Shown in pieces: positions 35,794-44,003 of a stretch of 45,642 bases of DNA (the first letter of the stretch is position 1; every line of letters begins with the position of its first letter). Under the pieces are notes generated by a model. It saw nothing but the letters and a program-made list of their open reading frames with translations. It searched no databases and was not told where the DNA came from. The translations under genes and the position numbers were made by a program. The stretch lies in assembly GCF_000473165.1 (NCBI RefSeq), contig NZ_AXBE01000012.1, positions 1 through 45,642 of the forward strand, written 5' to 3'. Origin of the DNA: Leisingera aquimarina DSM 24565. GTDB lineage: Bacteria > Pseudomonadota > Alphaproteobacteria > Rhodobacterales > Rhodobacteraceae.

Positions 35794-37293
35794 CTAGGCG
35801 TGTTCCGTCAGCCAATCGTCATACCACCTCAGCAAGGCGGATCTGACGATGGCATAGTCTTCTGCTCTCAGCCTCTGATCGGCTGCATGCTGCATGTTGT
35901 CAGCAATGTCTCGAAAGACACTTTGTTCGTCTCGATTGCAGATCTTGCCGTGATACACGGCCAGAGAACCGCTGGTGTAAACCGACAGAATATCTGAGGA
36001 TTTAGCACTGCTAACCAGCAGTTCGATCGGGTCGGCACGGTCTGATAACCATGGGCCTTGTAAGTTTTCCAGGCTGACAATCATGAAATCAGCGCGCTTG
36101 CCCTCGGTGAGACTGCCTATATTGTGATCCATACCCATCTGCCGAGCGCCGCCCATCGTGGCCATGTCGAACACATCCTGTGCGCACAAATCGCGTTCCG
36201 CGGGATCAGCGGACCAATACAGATTCCGCGCCAGGCGCATTTCCGCAAACATATCCTCATCGCCTGCGAGGCTGGTACCATCCATACCCAGTGCAAGGTT
36301 TATGCCTAGCCGCATCATTTGCGGAGCGCGTGCAATTCCGGACCGGAGCCGTAAATTCGAGCTTGGATTGCAAACGATATGCGCGCCCATCTCAGCCACT
36401 TGCTGAAGATCGTTGTCATCGGCCCAAACCATATGGGCCAAAGACAGTTTCTTGTTCAGCAAGCCGGCTTGGGCCAGCTCTGCAACAGGGCTTTGGAATT
36501 CCGGCCGTCCAGCAGAGAGATGCTGCAGTAATGATTCTGCCGCATGTGTCTGCATGCGTAAGCCTTTGTGCTGAACCGCGAACCCGATATCCCGCAACAG
36601 CTCATGCCCCGTCCAATGAGGTGCCACCGGCCCGAACCAGACATCTGCGTTTTCGGTGGTTGCATTTTCTTCAGCCAGACGGACTACGAGGCCTAAATAC
36701 GTAGCCGGGTCCATCCGCACGCGAGAAAGATGCTGGTGCTCCAGTTTTTCACGCAAATCTTGCGGCAGTGATGCCAAGAAATCGGTGTCCTGCCCGGCCG
36801 GGTGGACAAGACGATTTTGCCAGCGCTCCCCCGGCGCGATTGCACAGGACATTCCCAACCGGTTGTACACATCGATCTTTTCGCGGATTTTAACCTCTGC
36901 GAGTGCCGCCGTTGCCCCGGGAGTACAAGCATCGACAACAGCCGTCACACCATTTTTCAGAAGGCGTAGGGCAGCATATTCGGTCGATGTCTTGGACGAG
37001 ATAGCAGCTGCACCAGCAGTGGCTAGAATCCAAGGTTCCAGCAGGTCGTCAGAGATACCCTGATTAACCAGATTCACCCCGAAACAATGGTGATGCGCGT
37101 TTACAAACCCTGGAAGAATTGCGACGTTTTCGCCAACATGGACGCGGGCTTCAGGAAAGCGCGACGTCAAGTCCTGCAGGGGTGCAATACCGCGCACCCT
37201 CCCGTCCCGGACATAGATCGCGCAATCCTTGCGGCTGTCAAACGTATCAACGATGACCCAACAGGCCGAGAAAATGTCCCCAGTATCACCCAT
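35794..37293 (-). CDS. TRZ/ATZ-type amidohydrolase (aminohydrolase)
   Basis: 499 residues. It is a metal-dependent (beta/alpha)8 amidohydrolase of the cytosine/guanine/S-adenosylhomocysteine deaminase and TrzN/AtzB group. Metal and catalytic residues are visible: GFVNAHHHCFG (HxH), MQTHAAES (His, with Glu downstream), SLAHMVWAD (His) and LGMDGTSLAGDEDM (Asp). The N- and C-terminal strands form the usual composite beta-sandwich (ILPGFVNAHHH; GKRADFMIVSLENL). These enzymes remove an amino or chloro group from heteroaromatic rings. Its start overlaps the DUF1989 gene by eight bases. It probably carries out the first step, deaminating the imported ring. Confidence 0.9.
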   Translation of the reverse strand: MGDTGDIFSACWVIVDTFDSRKDCAIYVRDGRVRGIAPLQDLTSRFPEARVHVGENVAILPGFVNAHHHCFGVNLVNQGISDDLLEPWILATAGAAAISSKTSTEYAALRLLKNGVTAVVDACTPGATAALAEVKIREKIDVYNRLGMSCAIAPGERWQNRLVHPAGQDTDFLASLPQDLREKLEHQHLSRVRMDPATYLGLVVRLAEENATTENADVWFGPVAPHWTGHELLRDIGFAVQHKGLRMQTHAAESLLQHLSAGRPEFQSPVAELAQAGLLNKKLSLAHMVWADDNDLQQVAEMGAHIVCNPSSNLRLRSGIARAPQMMRLGINLALGMDGTSLAGDEDMFAEMRLARNLYWSADPAERDLCAQDVFDMATMGGARQMGMDHNIGSLTEGKRADFMIVSLENLQGPWLSDRADPIELLVSSAKSSDILSVYTSGSLAVYHGKICNRDEQSVFRDIADNMQHAADQRLRAEDYAIVRSALLRWYDDWLTEHA

Positions 37294-37969
37294 CGTGCAC
37301 GACGAATTCCAACGTTGTCGGTTTGCCTTCGGACCCGTTTACTGGAGTGATGTCCTGCGGACAGGCAGACATCACCGCGTAGACCGAAGTCTCCACCTGA
37401 AAGGTGATCGTATCCCCTGGCTTGGAAACAGGCGGTGCCCAGTCAAGGTTCATTCCTGAACTGACAGGGACATTCATCCACAGATTAAACGGTGCAGGGA
37501 CATGCGGTGCTTTTTGACCGATCGCAAGCAAGGCTTGCCGCAAGTTATCCGAGCAGTTGTCATGGTATTCCGTGCAGCCCAGCTGTTTGTAGCGGTTCCA
37601 ATCGCAGCTGGCGATCAAAGTATCATGGACACCCGGCGAACAGTCCTGGGTCAGGGTCAGCAAAGGGTTGCGCAGGTTACTGACTAGCCGGTCCCCGACT
37701 TTTGGAGACACCGACAGGAGATCTGTGTGCACATGCTCCATGGACATGAACTCCCCCAGGTCACCGGCCTTGAATGCCCAGAAATCGCAGACCTGCCAGC
37801 CGCTGAGATTGGTGATCGTCAGGCATTGCCCCGCATCTACACGCACCGCGACTCCACAGCGCGCCGGAATAACGTAGCGCTTTGAGAGCACAGGAATGCC
37901 ATTTTTTGAAATGGCGCTGTCCAAACTTTGGTTAAGGCCATCAGGCTGCGAAGGATTATAATTTTGCAT
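37286..37969 (-). CDS. DUF1989 protein (urea carboxylase-associated / carboxyguanidine deiminase-like)
   Basis: 227 residues from ATG 37969 with a GGAG ribosome-binding site; a TTG at 37984 would add five residues. Family marks are SPGVHDTLIASCD, YHDNCSDNLRQAL, APFNLWMNVPV and MSACPQDITPVNGSEGKP. Relatives occur as UAAP1/UAAP2 next to urea carboxylase, and as subunits CgdA/CgdB of carboxyguanidine deiminase. Here there is only one copy, no urea or guanidine carboxylase, and amidohydrolase, imidase-like and amidase genes beside it. It is the first gene of the catabolic operon. I infer a C-N hydrolysis or deimination step on a ring-opened intermediate. Confidence 0.87.
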   Translation of the reverse strand: MQNYNPSQPDGLNQSLDSAISKNGIPVLSKRYVIPARCGVAVRVDAGQCLTITNLSGWQVCDFWAFKAGDLGEFMSMEHVHTDLLSVSPKVGDRLVSNLRNPLLTLTQDCSPGVHDTLIASCDWNRYKQLGCTEYHDNCSDNLRQALLAIGQKAPHVPAPFNLWMNVPVSSGMNLDWAPPVSKPGDTITFQVETSVYAVMSACPQDITPVNGSEGKPTTLEFVVHDG

Positions 37970-38077
37970 ACGCAGAAACTCCAAATTGGGAGTCTAGAAA
38001 CGCATGTCCCCGCGCAGTTTAGAAATGACAAAAATTCACCCGACGGATTAGTTCGTTAAAGGCACCGAACCGCAGTG
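37970..38077 (-). promoter_or_regulatory. Probable promoter region of the catabolic operon
   Basis: The 108 bases between the LysR stop and the DUF1989 start. It is AT-richer, and TTGTCATTTC on the minus strand resembles a -35 box, but I cannot fix a -10. A short inverted repeat CTCC-AAATT-GGGAG lies near 37979-37992. A LysR-type operator is expected here, but I do not see a clear T-N11-A pair. Confidence 0.3.
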
Positions 38078-39004
38078 TCAGTCTTCAAAGAACCTTTGAC
38101 CAACCGCGCTTTCTCGGAACTCATCTGCCTGGTCTAACAGCCATTCACGAAAGACTCTCACACGCGCCCGATTGGCATAGGTTTCCGGGCAAACAAGATA
38201 ATAGCTCTTGTTCTCCAGTGCGGTGTCAAAGGGGGCTACAAGCATCTGCCTTTCCAGGAGGCGAGCCGCGGCCAGCAGGCTGACCAAAGCTACCCCGTGC
38301 CCATCGCTTGCCGTCGACAAACAGATGTGTTCTTCGGAATAGGTGACATAGGGTTCGACTTTGCAGTCCGCCAGCCCAACGGCGTTCATCCAGCTGGCCC
38401 AGCTCGGGTCAGTCTCTGAAAAGCCGCTCCATTTGTATTCAATCAGTTTGGATTCAAGTAAATCTGCGGCGGAAAAAAGCGTTTTCGCCTTTTCCACGCT
38501 GCATACCGGTGTGACTTTGTCACTTAAAACCCAGGCGACATAACTGTCGGGGTAATCACCATAGCCATAGCGAATGGCCACATCCACGCCGCTCGACTTA
38601 AAATCCACTAGTTGATCACTGGAAAGGATACGCACAGAAATTTCTGGGTGCTTTTCGTAGAAATTTCGCAGCCTGGGGCTCAGCCAATTTGCAGCAAAGG
38701 ACCCAGTCGTCGATATCGTCAGGGTTCCCTCCAGCTCATCCTCCTCTAAAGCCAGAGACGCTGCTTCGATGTTTTTGAATGCGGCTATGATATGTGGTGC
38801 GTAATTCGCCCCTTCCTCTGTCAGCTTCAGTGCTCGGGGCAATCTATGAAACAGAGAGACCCCAAGTTGCTCTTCCAGTGACTTGATCTGATGGGAGACA
38901 GCTGTTGGCGTGACACATAGCTCATCCGCAGCATCCTTGAAACTCAGATGACGACAGGCGGCCTCAAAGGCCTGAATGCTTTTCAAAGATGGTATCTTTG
39001 CCAT
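38078..39004 (-). CDS. LysR-family transcriptional regulator (GcvA-like)
   Basis: 308 residues from ATG 39004 (MAKIPSLKSIQAFEAAC); the frame also allows 39034. The N-terminal winged helix reads LSFKDAADELCVTPTAVSHQ then IKSLEEQLGVSLFHRLPRAL, and a type 2 periplasmic-binding-like effector domain follows from about residue 90. Sequence order (LSFKDAA, AVSHQI, RYGYGDYPD) resembles GcvA/AmpR-type regulators. It lies between the catabolic operon and the divergent importer operon, so it is the obvious candidate to control both in response to the imported compound. Confidence 0.92.
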   Translation of the reverse strand: MAKIPSLKSIQAFEAACRHLSFKDAADELCVTPTAVSHQIKSLEEQLGVSLFHRLPRALKLTEEGANYAPHIIAAFKNIEAASLALEEDELEGTLTISTTGSFAANWLSPRLRNFYEKHPEISVRILSSDQLVDFKSSGVDVAIRYGYGDYPDSYVAWVLSDKVTPVCSVEKAKTLFSAADLLESKLIEYKWSGFSETDPSWASWMNAVGLADCKVEPYVTYSEEHICLSTASDGHGVALVSLLAAARLLERQMLVAPFDTALENKSYYLVCPETYANRARVRVFREWLLDQADEFRESAVGQRFFED

Positions 39005-39166
39005 TTTGCGCTGTTTTGCTCTCCTTTGCATCATCTTACCGCCCCTGCATCGTAACCTAATCCGCCCTTCGCGTGGGTATGAAATTCTCAGCTGTGGGAT
39101 GAAAACATATAGGTTGAGGTGGTTCTGCGTTCTCCCGTCAAATTGTGCGAAAGTTGGGAGGGCGTT
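39005..39166. promoter_or_regulatory. Divergent promoter region between lysR and the ABC importer
   Basis: About 160 bases shared by the LysR gene (minus) and the importer (plus). I do not see a convincing operator. The GGGAGG at 39156-39161, about 5 bases before a TTG, supports translation from 39167. Confidence 0.4.
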
Positions 39167-40696
39167 TTGGAACCATACTTAAAAGTCACCAGTATCGAAA
39201 AAACGTTCGGTGCCGTGCGCGCATTGGACAATGTCAATCTGCTTGCATCAAGGGGAGAGTGCATTGCGATTTTGGGTGAGAACGGCGCGGGGAAAACCAC
39301 GCTGGCCAGCGTTTTAATCGGTCTCTATCAGCCCGACAGCGGCCAGATCGAACTGGATGGGTCAAAGATTTCTGTCACTAGCCCTGCAGCGGCGATCGAG
39401 CACGGGATCGGCATGATCCACCAGCACTTCAGCCTGTTTGGCGCAATGACCGCGGAGGAAAACATCCTGATCGGGCTTCCTGGCGAAAAACGCGGCGCGG
39501 CGGCTCGCGCTCGCATTCGGCAGCTTTGTGACGATTTCGACTTCACTGTGGATTTCAACGTGCCCGTGGCCAGCATGGCCGTCGGAATGAAGCAGCGGGT
39601 GGAAATCCTGAAAGCACTGTTTCGCGACGTGTCGATCCTGATCCTGGATGAGCCCACCAGTGTTCTCGCTCCCACCGAAGTCGCCCCATTCCTGCAGGGT
39701 GTACGGAAGCTTGTTGCCAATGGCTGCCTAGTTTTCTTCATAAGCCATAAGCTCGACGAGATCCGAGAGATCGCGGATCGCGTCATGATCATGCGCCATG
39801 GCCGTGTTGAGGGGATTCTGCCGGTGGCTACCACACCGATGACCCAAATGTCGGCGCTGATGATGGGGCAAGATGCTTCCGGCCAACCTGCGGAAAAAAC
39901 CGAAATAAAAGAGACACGCCTGGATACGGTGCTCGCACCGAAAGCACTTGTTGTCTCTGATGTTAGCCTCACGGCCCCGAGCGGTGCAGAGATCCTGAAA
40001 GACGTCGACTTCACCCTGCATGCCGGGGAAATCCTTGGAATTGTCGGAATCGACGGCAATGGGCAAACCGAACTCAGCGAAGTGATCACGGGGCTGAAGC
40101 GGCAGACAAGCGGGAGAATCCTTCTTGGAGACAAAGAAATCTCCAATAGCACCATCACCGAGCGAATTTCTGATGGTGTCGGGTTTGTTCCTGAAGACCG
40201 TCATGCAGAGGGCCTTGTTCTCTCCCTGAGCGTGGAAGAGAATTTTGCCTTTCGCTCAGTTGGCGAGGACAAGTTCATGTCTGGTAGGCTGATTTCCAGG
40301 CGGGCCATCAGCAAAATCGCCGAAGAGGCCGTCAAAGTCTATGACATCCGCCCGTCCAACCCGAAGCTGAATGCCTCAGCTTTGTCCGGCGGCAATCAGC
40401 AAAAAATCGTTCTGGCCCGAGAAGTTGCTCGGGCGCGAAACCTATTGGTGGTCGTGCAACCAACCAAAGGGCTTGATGTAGGGGCAACGCAATTCGTTCA
40501 GGACCAGATCCGCGCCGTCGCGCAAAGCGGTGTCGGGGTGCTCTATATCTCGACAGAGTTGGAGCATGTTTTGGAGATATCCCACCGTGTGGCTGTCATG
40601 GCCTTCGGACGTATCAGCGGAATCGTTGATCCGCAGAACACCACGCTTCAGGACATTGGGCTTTTAATGACCGCATCGCCGGAGGAGAAACTATGA
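39167..40696 (+). CDS. Nucleoside/BMP-type ABC importer, double ATPase
   Basis: 509 residues from TTG 39167 (GGGAGG about 5 bases upstream); a GTG at 39119 would extend the frame by 16 residues without homology. It has two ABC domains in tandem. Domain 1: Walker A GENGAGKTTLA, MIHQHFSLFGAMTAEENILI (Q-loop region), signature MAVGMKQRVEI, Walker B ILILDEPTSVL. Domain 2: GIDGNGQTELSE (degenerate Walker A, lacking the Lys/Ser of GKS/T), ALSGGNQQKIVLAREVA, and VVVQPTKGLDVGA replacing the usual LDEPTRGLD. This asymmetric arrangement is normal for YufO/NupO and RbsA-type ATPases. It powers uptake by the two permeases downstream; its stop overlaps the next ATG. Confidence 0.9.
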   Translation: MEPYLKVTSIEKTFGAVRALDNVNLLASRGECIAILGENGAGKTTLASVLIGLYQPDSGQIELDGSKISVTSPAAAIEHGIGMIHQHFSLFGAMTAEENILIGLPGEKRGAAARARIRQLCDDFDFTVDFNVPVASMAVGMKQRVEILKALFRDVSILILDEPTSVLAPTEVAPFLQGVRKLVANGCLVFFISHKLDEIREIADRVMIMRHGRVEGILPVATTPMTQMSALMMGQDASGQPAEKTEIKETRLDTVLAPKALVVSDVSLTAPSGAEILKDVDFTLHAGEILGIVGIDGNGQTELSEVITGLKRQTSGRILLGDKEISNSTITERISDGVGFVPEDRHAEGLVLSLSVEENFAFRSVGEDKFMSGRLISRRAISKIAEEAVKVYDIRPSNPKLNASALSGGNQQKIVLAREVARARNLLVVVQPTKGLDVGATQFVQDQIRAVAQSGVGVLYISTELEHVLEISHRVAVMAFGRISGIVDPQNTTLQDIGLLMTASPEEKL

Positions 40697-41778
40697 ATAG
40701 CTTGACAATGCAACGTAGGGTTGCAATAGCATTGCTTCTGGCACTGACCGTCGGCGGCTTTTTGATCTTGATCGACGGGCACAATCCGTTTGCGGCCTAC
40801 AAGGTTCTGTTTTTTGAATCCTTCCTAGACTATTGGGGGTTTTCCAACACCTTGGTCAAGGCCTCGCCTATGCTTTTGGCTGGCCTCGCTGTGATCATTC
40901 CGATGCGCGCGGGCGTGTTTAACATCGGAGGCGAAGGTCAGATATACATCGGCGGGCTTTTTGGCGCCATCTTTGCACTAGCCCTCCCAGACCTGCCTGG
41001 TGTTCTGGGCGTGCCGCTGATCTTTCTGTCTGCCGCCATCGGCGGGGCCTTCTGGGCTGCTATTCCTGCATACTTGAAGGCGTATCGCGGCACCAACGAA
41101 GTCATTGTGACGCTTCTGATGAACTTCATAGCAATCCACATTGTCAGTTATGCTGTCGCTGGGCCGCTGTTGGCCGAAGGTGCCCCATATCCGTATTCGG
41201 ATGAGGTCTCGGAAGCGTATCGCTTGCCCATTCTGATGCCGCGCTCCGACGCGCATGCCGGGATCGTAATCGGGCTGGCCATGGCCATTATTCTGTATTT
41301 CTGGCTGCGGTTCATGCCTTCTGGGTTCCAGCTGGACTTGGTTGGCCGCAACGCCCGGGCAGCCGCCTATGCCGGGGTGGATGAAAAGAAAACCATTATC
41401 CGCGCCATGCTTATCGGCGGCAGCCTGGCAGGGATGGCCGGTGCAATCGAAGTCATCGGTCTGAAATACCGGCTCTTCCACCTGTTCAGCGACGGCTACG
41501 GATACGATGGTATCGTCGTTGCCTTCCTTGCGGCACTGAACCCGATCGTAGCGCCGTTGACCGCCCTGTTCTTGGCAGGCCTATCGGCTGGCGCAGGCAC
41601 GATGCAGCGCGCCGTCGGGGTTGACAGTTCTGTCATCGAAGTTGTCGAGGGGCTTGTGGTGGTCTTCGTCGCCGCCGCGCTCGTCGCGCCGCGCAATGTT
41701 TCGAAATCCTTCCTGAAAACACTGCTGAGCCAGGGGCTGAACAGCCGCTCGGAGCACAGTGAAAAGAAAGAGGCATAG
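40693..41778 (+). CDS. ABC importer permease 1 (YufP/NupP-like)
   Basis: 361 residues, about nine to ten helices, in the BPD_transp_2 family. Features: MQRRVAIALLLALTVGGFLI at the N-terminus, AGVFNIGGEGQIYIGGLFGA (the glycine-rich conserved loop) and YRGTNEVIVTLLMNFIAIHI (the coupling region EVxxTLMLN). Its ATG overlaps the ATPase stop. Length and motifs match the larger permease of nucleoside importers such as YufP/BmpB. It forms a heteromeric channel with the next gene. Confidence 0.9.
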   Translation: MNSLTMQRRVAIALLLALTVGGFLILIDGHNPFAAYKVLFFESFLDYWGFSNTLVKASPMLLAGLAVIIPMRAGVFNIGGEGQIYIGGLFGAIFALALPDLPGVLGVPLIFLSAAIGGAFWAAIPAYLKAYRGTNEVIVTLLMNFIAIHIVSYAVAGPLLAEGAPYPYSDEVSEAYRLPILMPRSDAHAGIVIGLAMAIILYFWLRFMPSGFQLDLVGRNARAAAYAGVDEKKTIIRAMLIGGSLAGMAGAIEVIGLKYRLFHLFSDGYGYDGIVVAFLAALNPIVAPLTALFLAGLSAGAGTMQRAVGVDSSVIEVVEGLVVVFVAAALVAPRNVSKSFLKTLLSQGLNSRSEHSEKKEA

Positions 41779-41782
41779 CACC

Positions 41783-42715
41783 ATGTTTGATCTTGTTTTG
41801 CTGGGCGACGTCCTAGCCGGAACCGCACGACTGGGCACTCCTATTGCCTTTGCAGCCCTGGGCGGTGTGATCGCGGAAAGAGGCGGGCTGTATAATATCG
41901 GTCTGGAAGGCCAAATCTTGGCTGGAGCCCTAGGGGCTGCGGCAGGGTCCTTTGCGACAGGTTCGGCTCTGATCGGGCTAGGTTGCGGCGTTATCTGCGG
42001 TCTGATCTCCGGACTTTTTCTGGGCTATATGTCTATACGCCTGCGCATCAATCAGCTGGTCGGAGGCATCGCGCTTAACTTGCTTTTGGCTGGACTGACC
42101 GCCTTTCTCTCCCGTCAGATCTTCGGAGCGCAAGCTGGTGGGGCACGCGTTGAAGGGTTCACCCAGATCCACGTGCCGCTGCTGTCAGACATTCCGGTAC
42201 TTGGCCCATCGCTGTTTTCACAAGACCCGCTGTTCTATCTGCTGATCGGGATGGCGATACTGGCTTGGTATTGGCTGATGAAAACACCAAAGGGGCTGGA
42301 TTTGCGCGCGGTGGGCGAAAATCCCAAGGCCGCTGACTTGGCCGGGGTTCCTGTCTTTCGCATGCAATACCTTGCGATTGCGGTTAGCGGCGCACTGGCG
42401 GCCCTCGCGGGGGGGCATCTGGTTCTGTCACAGGTCTATGTCTTTGCCGAAGGCATGAGCGCCGGCAAAGGGTTCATCGCCTTGGCGGCTATTATTCTGG
42501 GCCGCTGGTCCCCGTTGGGTGCCGTGTGCGCTGCGCTGTTCTTTGGATTCTGCGACGCAGTTCAGTTCAAACTGCAGTTCACTTCGCCCGAAGTACCCTA
42601 TCAGCTGTTTCTGATCCTGCCCTACCTCGCTTCGCTCATCGCCTTGGTGCTCCTAGCGACCAAGGCAAGCGCCCCTGCGGGCGTAGGCCGGCCCTACGAC
42701 CGGGAGCATCGATAA
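41783..42715 (+). CDS. ABC importer permease 2 (YufQ/NupQ-like)
   Basis: 310 residues from ATG 41783, four bases after the preceding stop with an AAGAAAGAGG ribosome-binding site. About nine helices; ERGGLYNIGLEGQILAGALG is the conserved loop, and SIRLRINQLVGGIALNLLL with the following helix is the coupling region. AVGENPKAADLAGVPVFRMQ is the family's conserved cytoplasmic loop. It pairs with permease 1 in the nucleoside/BMP-type importer. Confidence 0.9.
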   Translation: MFDLVLLGDVLAGTARLGTPIAFAALGGVIAERGGLYNIGLEGQILAGALGAAAGSFATGSALIGLGCGVICGLISGLFLGYMSIRLRINQLVGGIALNLLLAGLTAFLSRQIFGAQAGGARVEGFTQIHVPLLSDIPVLGPSLFSQDPLFYLLIGMAILAWYWLMKTPKGLDLRAVGENPKAADLAGVPVFRMQYLAIAVSGALAALAGGHLVLSQVYVFAEGMSAGKGFIALAAIILGRWSPLGAVCAALFFGFCDAVQFKLQFTSPEVPYQLFLILPYLASLIALVLLATKASAPAGVGRPYDREHR

Positions 42716-42726
42716 AATTCAGCCGT

Positions 42727-42754
42727 GACGTGAGAAACCATCGCTTTTCACGTC
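42727..42754 (+). other. Intercistronic stem-loop between permease 2 and the binding-protein gene
   Basis: GACGTGA at 42727-42733 pairs with TCACGTC at 42748-42754, and the arms extend toward AAA/TTTT and CCG/CGG with one bulge. There is no following T run, so it looks like an mRNA-stabilising or partial-attenuating hairpin rather than a strong terminator. It may let the binding protein be made in excess over the permeases. Confidence 0.5.
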
Positions 42755-42804
42755 CGGCCTCCCCCTGCAAGCTTTGTCTACATTTCAAACTGGGAGGAAC
42801 ACAA

Positions 42805-43758
42805 ATGCAAATGAGACACAAAATTCTTGCTGGCCTGGCAGCACTTTTACTGGCAGGGCCTGCAGCATCCGAAGACTTCGAACGGGCTGCCATCGTGATG
42901 CCAGGCTCCATATCTGACAACGGCTGGAACCAATCTGGCTACGAGGGGCTCATTCAAGCGGGTGAAGCGCTTGGCTTTGAAACGGCCTTCTCCGAAAGCG
43001 TGCATCAGCCTGAGCAGATCGAGGTACTTAGTGATTACGCCCGTCGCGGGTACGACTTGGTGATCGGTCACGGTGGCGAGTTTCAGGACGCGGTGGAACG
43101 CGTTGCGGCCCGGTTCCCGGAAACCATGTTTATGGTCAACAACGGCCTTGGCAATGGCGAGAACATCGCCAACGCGGATTTCTACTTCAGCCAGATCGCC
43201 TATCTGATGGGTTACGTTGCCGGCTCAATGACCGAGACCGGCACGATCGGTATCATCGCCGCGCAGAAATTCAAGTTCACCACAGATACCGTGGCCGGCT
43301 ATGAGGCTGGCGCCAAGGCCGCGAATCCAGACGTCAGCGTGCTGGTGACCTGGACCGGTGACTGGGATGATATCGCCAAAGGCAAGGAGGCGGCTTTGAA
43401 CCAGATTTCGCAAGGCGCGGATGTTGTTTGGCCGACCATGGACAGCGCAACGCTGGGTTCTATGCAGGCAGTGCAGGAAAAGGGCGTCTACGGCATCGGT
43501 ATCTACCGTGATGCAATCAATGAGTGGCCGGAAGTTCTGCAGTCCGCGATCCTGGATGTGCGCGGTAACATGCGCACCTACCTGGAAAGGGCGACCGCAG
43601 GCGTGCTGGAAGGCGCACTTTACCGGGCAGACATGAGCAACGAGTTGGCAATGCGTATCGGGTCCTTCCACCCAGATATCCCGGCCGATGTTGTTAACGA
43701 GGTCGCCAAACTGATCGACGCCATGAAGTCCGGCGCATTGGTCGTCGAACCACAATAA
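42805..43758 (+). CDS. BMP-family substrate-binding protein of the ABC importer
   Basis: 317 residues from ATG 42805 with GGGAGGAAC as ribosome-binding site. Signal peptide MQMRHKILAGLAALLLAGPA then ASED, without a lipobox Cys, so periplasmic and soluble. It matches the BMP/Med family (PnrA-like): IVMPGSISDNGWNQSGYEGL, YDLVIGHGGEFQDAVE, YLMGYVAGSMTETGTIGIIA, GADVVWPTMDSATLG and GVYGIGIYRD. Family members bind purine nucleosides or related N-rings. It is the last gene of the importer and is followed by a strong terminator. A binding protein for the substrate of the neighbouring catabolic enzymes is the simplest reading. Confidence 0.92.
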   Translation: MQMRHKILAGLAALLLAGPAASEDFERAAIVMPGSISDNGWNQSGYEGLIQAGEALGFETAFSESVHQPEQIEVLSDYARRGYDLVIGHGGEFQDAVERVAARFPETMFMVNNGLGNGENIANADFYFSQIAYLMGYVAGSMTETGTIGIIAAQKFKFTTDTVAGYEAGAKAANPDVSVLVTWTGDWDDIAKGKEAALNQISQGADVVWPTMDSATLGSMQAVQEKGVYGIGIYRDAINEWPEVLQSAILDVRGNMRTYLERATAGVLEGALYRADMSNELAMRIGSFHPDIPADVVNEVAKLIDAMKSGALVVEPQ

Positions 43759-43773
43759 CACCTCCCTGAACTA

Positions 43774-43796
43774 CCGCCCCAAAAAACTTGGGGCGG
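43774..43796 (+). terminator. Rho-independent terminator after the importer operon
   Basis: A perfect 9-bp stem, CCGCCCCAA with TTGGGGCGG, with a 5-base loop, followed by a short T-containing tail (GAATTTT). It begins 15 bases after the BMP stop. Confidence 0.85.
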
Positions 43797-44003
43797 GAAT
43801 TTTGCAGGTATTTGAATGAGCCTGAAATTCAGAAATAGATATTTGTTCCGGGCTTCGAATGCATCGCAGGTTTCCCATTGCCGCCATACGTTGATGTCGC
43901 AGCATCTGGTAAATTTGGGCTCGAAGCGCCAGTCTGCGCCTTCTGCAGCAGACGGCCGGATCAGCCCATTGTTACCTATCGGCACGTCACTTAGGTTGGC
44001 GGA
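43797..44003. other. Short spacer before the Imm50-like gene
   Basis: About 200 bases; open frames here are short and without motif. No promoter was identified. Confidence 0.3.
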
